DNA of 64,000 nt from Cenococcum geophilum 1.58 (Eukaryota > Ascomycota > Dothideomycetes > Gloniales > Gloniaceae), in NCBI GenBank assembly GCA_001692895.1, contig KV748189.1, forward strand, positions 876,432 through 940,431, read 5' to 3'. The translations under genes were made by a program, and so were the position numbers. Numbering within the stretch: the first letter of the stretch is position 1; each line of letters starts with the position of its first letter. This document shows positions 56,591-64,000 of the stretch, in pieces. The notes under the pieces were generated by a model that saw only the letters and a program-made list of their open reading frames with translations, was not told the origin of the DNA and ran no database searches.

Positions 56591-58150
56591 TATTGTCTAC
56601 CTATTTATATTATTTACCTATCTACATTACCTACCTGTCTATATTACCTACCTATCTATATTACTTACCTATTTACATTATCTACCTATCTATATTGCCT
56701 ACCTATTTATATTACCTACCTATCTATATCGTCTACTAGTCTATATTATCTACCTATTTATATTACCTACCTATCTACATTACCTACCTATCTATATCGC
56801 CTACCTATTTATATCGCCTACCTATTTATATTATCTACCTGTCTACATTATCTACCTATTTATATCGCCTACCTATCTATATCTGCCTATAGTGTCTAAT
56901 TTAATTTAGGGAAGAGGTTGGCCCGATTAAAGGCTCTAATTAATTTAAATTATTCTCTATAGCCGTTCGCTAGCTGTATATTCGAATAGTAGTTATCTAG
57001 GGTGCCTCCCTAGGAGGCCTTAATTCGATTCAATTCGGTAATAGGCTTTAGATTAATTCAATTAATCGATTGAATCGTTCGTGGTGTTCGCTAGCTAGTT
57101 GTTCGAACGGTCGTCGTCTAGTTCTGGTAACGGTCGTCTGCTAGTTCTGGCGACGGTCGTCTGGTTCTGGCGACGGTTATCTGGTTCTGGCGACGGTCAT
57201 CTGGTTCTGGCGACGTTCGTCTAGTTCTGGCGACGGTCGTGGTTCTGGCGACGGTCGTCTGGTTCTGGCAACGGTCGTCTGGTTCTGGCAACGGTCGTCT
57301 GGTTCTGGCAACGGGTCGTCTGGTCTGGCGACGGTCATCTGTTCTGGCGACGTTCGTCTAGTTCTGGCGACGGTCGTGGTTCTGGCGACGGTCGTCTGGT
57401 TCTGGCGACGGTCGTCTAGTTCTGGCGACGGTCGTCTAGTTCTAGCAACGGTCCTCTCCTACCTGCCTACCTGCCTGCCTACCTACTTGTCTGCCTACCT
57501 ACTTGTTTGTCTACCTACCTACCTGCCTGCCTGCCTGCCTGCCTGCGTCAGTGTCTGGTTTAATTCGGGGGAGGAGTCGGCCTGATCGAAGGCTCTTATT
57601 AATTCGAATCGTTCTCTATGGCCGTTCGCTGGCTGTACATTTAAACGGTAGTTATCTGGGGTGCCTCCCTAGGAAGTCTTGATTCGATTCGGTGACGGGC
57701 CAATATTAAAGCTCTGGTTTAATTCGATCGATTAATTAATTAAATTATTCGTGGTGTTTACTAGCTGGTTGTTTGAACGGTCGTCGTCTGGTTCTAGCAA
57801 TAGTTGTTTAGTTCTAGCGACGGTCGTCTAGTCCTGGCGACGGTTGTCTGGTTCTGGCGACGGTTGTCTAGTTCTGGCGACGGTTGTCTAATTCTGGCGA
57901 CGGTCCTCTACTGGCTGCCGTTCCAGTGCCTCCTAAGGTAGGGAGGATGTAAGGAAGGGTAAAAAATAAGGTGGCTGTAAAGGGGGTAACTTGGCAGAGG
58001 CACGTGCGGGGACCCGATGTAGAGCTTCGTATAGAGCCTCCGTACGTAGAGCTTCGCGCAGAGCCTCGTGCAGAGCCTCGTGCAGAGCCTTATACAAAGC
58101 CTCTGTTGTAGAGCTTCGTGTAGAGCTTTATATAGAGCCTCTTAAGCATA
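56591..58150. repeat. Composite satellite block 2, right part
   Basis: Continues block 2 after element A: 17-bp minisatellite (56591-56885), linker, 20-bp minisatellite GGTTCTGGCGACGGTCGTCT (57110-57440), CCTG/CCTA run (57455-57545), second linker, 20-bp array (about 57785-57905), unique stretch and short 12/15-bp array (58018-58145). The 12/15-bp array is much shorter than in block 1. Confidence 0.85.
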
Positions 58151-58190
58151 TAACTTAAAAATAATATATTATATTACCTTAATTATATAT

Positions 58191-58353
58191 TATCGGGAAT
58201 AAGGCAAGTTACCGTTATGTGTCAACATAGCCCTAACGCGGTGAGGAACCCTAGGTTCCTTACCCCTTTCCTTATTCCTATCAAGAATTAAGAACAATAA
58301 TTATCATACTATCTACGAACTGTAGCTACGTGATATCCCCTTGTAATCCAACA
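58191..58353 (+). repeat. 5' LTR of element C
   Basis: Begins TATCGGGAATAAGGCAAGTT (first G apparently changed to A) and ends TGTAATCCAACA. It is shorter than the A and B LTRs and diverges from them after CTTATTCCTATCAAGAATTA. Confidence 0.75.
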
Positions 58354-58749
58354 CTAATTAGTGGTTAACTTCACAGTTATATTATAGAACAGCTAGGTTT
58401 TCACCAAGAAGAGATAAGCCACTGTACTAGTGCTACTCGTGCTAGAGGAAGCTGTTTTTTAAGGTTAGAACTGGTCCTAAACCTTAAATAGAACTCTTTT
58501 ATGAATCTAAGGATCTAAAGGCCAGAACTGGTCCTAAGCCTTTCTAAGATTATGGATTCTTGCGTCTATTACGCAGAATAATACGCTTTATAAGTCTTTG
58601 CGATTTAAGGCTAGAACTAGTCCTAAGCCCTATAACTGCAAATATATATTACAAACGCATACTAAACGATAAATGCGTACTAAACGATAAATATATATCA
58701 CAAACGCGTACTAAATAATAATCCCTATACTAATAACACTTCCCTCCCT

Positions 58750-61700
58750 CCGAAAACATAGCTACGCCTACCTTAAATAACTAGAAAGACTTCTTACTAC
58801 TAGGGGTAGCTAAGCACGTAAAACTTATTAATAAAGATTGGGACAAATTCGCCTTTAATATAACAACTTATACCATAAAATAAGTTAACGGCTTTCTCCT
58901 ATACTATATTATATTCTACCAAAATAAATGCTACGCTAACTTACAACTATAGGAGTATTTTAAGGAGGATTTTATGGAATGGACTACTAATACTTAGGCA
59001 CTTGGCAACGTTAATATTATTTAAAACTTTTAAGACTTTCTTTGTAGGAATAGGGTATACGTTACTAAGAACAGTAACCTAATTACTAGTAATATTTAGG
59101 CCGTTATTACTAGTGTAGAAGAACTAATATAGACGGAAGCTAAGATTATATATTAACTATAGAAACCTAAAAACAACCTATATTCTTTAGAAGGCAACTT
59201 TAATTTATATTAAAACCCCTAGAACGCTAACCCCCTACCTAAAGCTACTCTCCTACCTAGAGGTACTCTCCTACTTAGAGTTGCTTCGCCTCTACCTCCT
59301 CCACTCTAGCTAACCGGTAAGCCTTTACTATAAGAAGTTACAAATTTAATAAAGGTATATTTGGACGAAGAGAAGAAGTTTAGAGGAGAACTGTATAATA
59401 TACTTAGAGCAAAACTATAGGTCTTTTATAACTGTTGCAATAAAGTTGGAATTTAACGCTACTAGTACTATCACACTTTCTCTGTTATATTAAAGGGACG
59501 GGCGGCAATATTCTATTACGACTATATTGCGGGTAAAAATTATAACTTTAATACAATGCTTCAGCTTATTAGAGCCCACTTTAAGACTAATAAGAATCGC
59601 CAACTTTATATATCTAAATGGTGGGAGACTACGTTCTAAAGAGTTATTGCTTCTAACCTAATAAAGACTTATTTAGAGTGCCTTTAACTACTCTTTAATA
59701 AACTCTAGAAAATCTAATATAGCCTTACCGAAACTTACTAAAATAAGAACAGCCTAAGGGACTAGGTTATCTTAGTATGCTATAGCATTCCTAAGTGCAA
59801 CTTAGCGCTATATAAACCTATAGATATATTTAAAGGAGTATATACTAAGCTACGCTCTGCTATAGGTACTATAATACGAATATAAGAATCTTAATAGTTC
59901 TATACTAAAAACCCTACCTAACTAAGTATTCCTAACCAATATAATTATAACTAGACTAATTAAATATATAGTAGCCGCGGTAGGGAATACGGAAGAGGGT
60001 ATAATTAATGTTAACTATAAGGTAATTATNGAGGTCCTTATAGAGGTTCATTTNAAAGTAATCGCTAGAAGAAATACTATATTTATAAGAAGCCAAATTA
60101 CTAGTTAACTAGACACTCCCTTAATAAGCGAAAAGAGGCATATAATAAGTTCTATTAAAGTATAAGAAATATTAGAAATTGTAAGGTTATTATAGCCTAT
60201 TTTTAAAGCTTCCTAATTTAATATAAAGGCGTAAAAGACCTTAAGGGTAAGGTTAATGAGACTGAATAGCTCCTTATAGATATGGAAATTAAGAACTACT
60301 TACCTAACCAATACTTTACTAAGTATAGTAAGGTAAATAGCATATAAACCATCGCTATCCTTAATAACTAATCTACGCTCCATTCTATTATAAAGTTAGA
60401 TATCTTTAATAAGCTAAAGGAGAGCTCCGCGTTTTCCTTTAATAATAGATACTTGGCGAACATCTTTTATAGTATTATACTGGATACTAGAGCTATAGGA
60501 GTATCTATAGTAGGAGAACCTTAAGTTTGAGCCCTTTAGCAGCTTAATAGCTCTATTTAGATTAACTATTTAACGGCAGGCTAGCATACAATTCGTTTTA
60601 ATAAAGGTACTATAATCTCTCTCAGCATAATTAGGGTTTAAACCCCCTTAGGGTATATTAGTTTTTATATTATTCCTATAAACACTCCGTTTTTATTTTA
60701 CATTAAAGATATAAATAAGTTAGGCGTTAGGCTTAACAATCTTAAGAATATACTTATTTAGGGAGATAATTAGGTGCCTATTATACGCAAGTAGGGTTAC
60801 CCCTAATTACTCCTTTATTAATTAGAAAAGAGTATTGCTTAAAGCCACTTAACTAAGTTAGAATTACGCTAACTGCACCGTTGTTTTGGCTACCTATCTA
60901 TTCATTAATTACTTAGGGTTCTTTAGCGAGTAGGCTATGAAATTAAGGTTAAGGCAATTAAGCATCTTATAAAGTATTACTATTACTGCTAAATAAACCA
61001 GAAGTCCCCTAGCCGATTTAAGTTTACCCTTAAGGATAACTACGACTTTAACTTCTATATTATTATTAACGTTATATATCTTAGCGGCAAGCTAATGCTC
61101 TAAGTTATTAACTTCTTAACCTTTTTCTAAGCCGCGCGTTTTTTAAAAGATATATTAGCTAGAAACGTATAGGAGACCCTTTAGTTATACTAGATTAATA
61201 TCTATTTAGGACCCCCTAATTAAATTATCTATAATGTAGGAAAGAACTTCTTATCTATAGAGTTTTAATAATAGATAAAGGCAATAGCAATTAAAGTTAA
61301 GGAAGTCCCTATTAAGGCATATAATAGTATTAGAAAAGTAGAAAGTAGAATAATATTATACGCTATTATGCCGCGTATATAAGATTATCTCTTTAGAACT
61401 AAAGAATGCTAGCAAAAAACTTACCTTATAAATAGCTGTTAAAGCTATTAATAATTCCGCTGGCCCAGATAGACTTATACCTACGTTACTAGTCTTTAGC
61501 GCCTACCCTTAAATAACTAATAATTCTTTACTATCTCCCTCTATTATATAATAAGCCGAGGCTATTTATAAGGCAATAAAGGAGGTATAACGTCTCTACG
61601 CTATATGCTAGGTTAACAACGCACTAGGAATAAGAAATGGCCTAAATACCTTAACTATACTTAATCTACTACTCTAGTCTAAGGTACGCGTATGGCGTAA

Positions 61701-63610
61701 AAAGGGAAAATAGTTAGGCCCATACTAACTTATTATAATTAATAGTTAAACTTATACTATTTAGATGCCTTACAGACCTACTTAATTCTATTTAATTATT
61801 ATTAAGCCTTACTATAAAGATAACAATTCTAAGCCTTTATAGGATGCCCTAGAAAATACCCTAGAAGAGAACCACAATTAATATGCTTTAGAAGGCGACT
61901 ACAATCCTGATATAATTATAGTAGATATGCTATAACTATAACGCGGCAGAGGTCGCCCAAAGGGATCACAAAATCGCCAATATTTTGTTAATTTTAAAAA
62001 ACAATTTATTGCTGCCATTAAGAATAGAGTTAAGTTATTAATGGCCTTTATAACAGCTAAGGAGAAGACTAACTTTAAACTCGCAAAATAGCTCTAAAAG
62101 GAAGGTTATATTATAACTCTAGGAGCTCCTTTCTAAGTATCCAATAAGTAGGAGATCGATAGTCTTATTATAAGAGGAGTCTTTAAATTTAAGAAGTATA
62201 ACCCTACTAAGTTTAATAAAGTTCGTATCTTTAAGTTAAGAATGGTTAACGAGATTAAGGGCAAAGCTACTAACGCCCTATTTAAGAAATTAAGGCTTAT
62301 TATCTAAGGCTATAATAATAATGGTAAGAAGGTAATTCTTATATAGTCTCCTATAATTTAACGAGCTAGTTAGCGAGTTATTATTGCGCTAGCTCCCTCC
62401 TTAATAAAGAATAAAATGGCGGTTTATTTACGAGATATTACTTAAGCCTACACCTAATTAGAGACGCACCTTTAGCGCTTAATATTAGCATACCTTTTAG
62501 AGTAAATTCGCCACTAGTATCCTAAAGATACGATTATAGTTGTGCTTAAGCCATTATATAGAATTGCAGAGGCAGGAATTTACTAGTGGGCTACCTATAG
62601 TAAGTACTATAAAGAGAAGCTTTTAATGACTACTTTTATATTTAATCCTTGCTTTCTTATTATAACCATAGGAACTCCATTTAGAATTATTGGCATATAA
62701 ACTAATAATATAATTATTTTAGGGGACGACTAATTCTTAGCTCTTAAAGAAGATAAGCTAGTAAAGGCAAATCTTATAGTAAAGCTAAAAGAAAAGCTTA
62801 ATTTAATAACACTATTACTCTTTAATAGATGCATCCTCTCCCTAAATAAGGATTCTATTACTTTACGCCAGAAGGGTTAAGGTAAGAAGATTAATGTTAT
62901 TAACGTTAATTCCCTAAAGTAAGGATATATAGAGCAACGCGCTTACGGAGCTTATATTACTTCTATCTGTTAACCTAAGGCTTTATTTAATTTCTCTATT
63001 ACTGCCTAATACTAGAAACTAACTAAAGATAATATTCTTGCCCTAAATAAACGTCTTTTCTAGCAAATAAACTATCTTAATTAGGGACTACTCTATATAC
63101 CTATTAATCTTCCTACCGCTAAGCTCTTTGTATTTATTAATAGATCGTTTATAAATAATAAAGATTTTAGCTCCTAGCTAGGATATAAGATTATTATTGC
63201 AAATGAATCTACTAGAGAGAATAACTTTATAATCTACGGCAATCTTATTTATTAGAGCTTAACTAAAAGTAAGCGCGTTACTTAAAGCGTTTTAGCGTTA
63301 GAGATATATAGAATAGTTAGCGGAGTTAATATGGCAATTGCAATTAGAACTACCCTTAAGATAATTATAAACCAACTTAAACTTTCTGCTATCCCTATAA
63401 TCGTGTACACTAACTTATATTCCCTTTATAAGTATTTAGTTAAGCTTAATACTATAAAGGAGAAACGCCTTATAATTAATATTATAGCACTTCGGCAGTC
63501 CTATAAGCGTTAAAAACTCTTTAAGATCTAATGGATTAATAGCTAAGATAACCTAGTAAATGCGATAACGAAGGCAAACCCAAATAAGGCACTAGAGACG
63601 TTTATTAATA
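58750..63610 (+). pseudogene. Degenerate Ty1/copia gag-pol of element C
   Basis: In order on the plus strand: gag-like helical region (about 58800-59750); zinc-knuckle region KKYYIYKKPNY and TRHSLNKRKEAYNKFY (about 60083-60165); protease region LDTRAIGVSIVGEP (about 60480); integrase HHCC region (about 60870-61000) and core with DNYDFNFYIIINVIYLSGKL (about 61040) and IKAYNSIRKVES (about 61310); RT with ILGDD and ALKEDKLVKANLIVKLKEKL (about 62720); RNase H with AKLFVFINRSFINNKDFS (about 63120-63175), KSKRVT and INIIALRQSYKR (about 63475-63513). The protease-integrase-RT-RNase H order defines Ty1/copia. In-frame stops are frequent. N bases lie at 60030 and 60054. Confidence 0.82.
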
Positions 63611-64000
63611 TAAATACTCTATATATATAAGTTAAAGGTTAGGTTAAGAGGGAAATTTAAAGAAGTTAAAATCTTATAGAACTTTAACCGCCGGTTAAAG
63701 TTATTTAATTAGTTAGATTTGTGCCAAGAGCGCTACGCCTAATTAATTCGGGTAGCGGTATGGAGTTCTACCGACACTAATTGTTAAGCTAGCTAATTAG
63801 AATTTTCCATCCCCGGGATAAAAAATCGCCATTAACTCGCTTACTACTAGCGCCTTAGCGGCCCCTATATCTTCGCGTTATCCGCCAAATCCTACCAACT
63901 GCCGTATTGTCGCATATTGTCACATATTGTTTAGTGTTGTTATATACTATCTAGTATTATTATATACTGTTGGGTATTGTTATATCCTATCTGTTTATAT

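Larger units (their letters stand above)
58191..64000 (+). mobile_element. Ty1/copia-type LTR retroelement C (cut by window end)
   Basis: A 5' LTR at 58191-58353 (163 bp) is followed by CTAATTAGTGGTTAAC as in B. The right end (63640-64000) matches the complement of 50130-50490 in B, so the 3' LTR should begin just past the window. Same family as A and B, opposite orientation, RIP-degraded. Confidence 0.85.

Overview
The window comes from a filamentous ascomycete (Pezizomycotina). The genes have short GT-AG introns of about 47 to 90 bp with fungal donors and branch sites. The gene set is fungal (secreted GH55 glucanase, CYP504-type P450, a protein with a fungal STAND N-domain). Repeats are damaged in the way repeat-induced point mutation (RIP) damages them: CpA/TpG is replaced by TpA, reading frames fill with TAA/TAG, and paired repeat copies differ by transitions. 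I cannot name the species.

Layout: (1) 1-7250 is RIP-degraded DNA with a three-copy 257-bp tandem repeat and the remains of a Helitron (minus strand), which carries a later, almost unmutated hairpin MITE. (2) 7879-15343 is a broken zinc-finger-type gene split by a 6442-bp transposon (8209-14650). This transposon has about 23-bp terminal inverted repeats, a 9-bp target duplication, foldback ends, a RecQ-type helicase (plus strand), a DUF6589-like protein (minus strand) and many copies of a 9-bp motif GCGGATATT. I consider it the most interesting object here. (3) 17842-26423 is an ordinary gene island: a GH55 exo-beta-1,3-glucanase, a decayed P450 with an internal deletion, a hotdog thioesterase and an inositol-monophosphatase-family enzyme. 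(4) 26424-28660 holds a Ty3/gypsy fragment and three TA-flanked inverted-repeat elements. (5) 28659-36592 is a second gene island: a three-exon protein with a STAND-type N-domain and coiled coil, a TBC Rab-GAP and an E2 ubiquitin-conjugating enzyme, with one more MITE. (6) 37640-64000 is heterochromatin-like: a composite satellite block present twice (37640-39760, and 43640-44204 continued at 56591-58150), a LINE remnant, and three Ty1/copia-type retroelements. Element A is inserted into the second satellite block (TSD TATTG), element B is nested inside A (TSD GTTAT), and element C lies on the opposite strand and runs off the window end.

The intact genes are unrelated single-copy functions (cell-wall glucan hydrolysis, acyl-thioester hydrolysis, phosphomonoester hydrolysis, Rab GTPase control, ubiquitin transfer) and do not form an evident cluster. 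Gene models were assembled by hand by checking splice sites and frame continuity. Family names rest on motif recognition, not on database searches.
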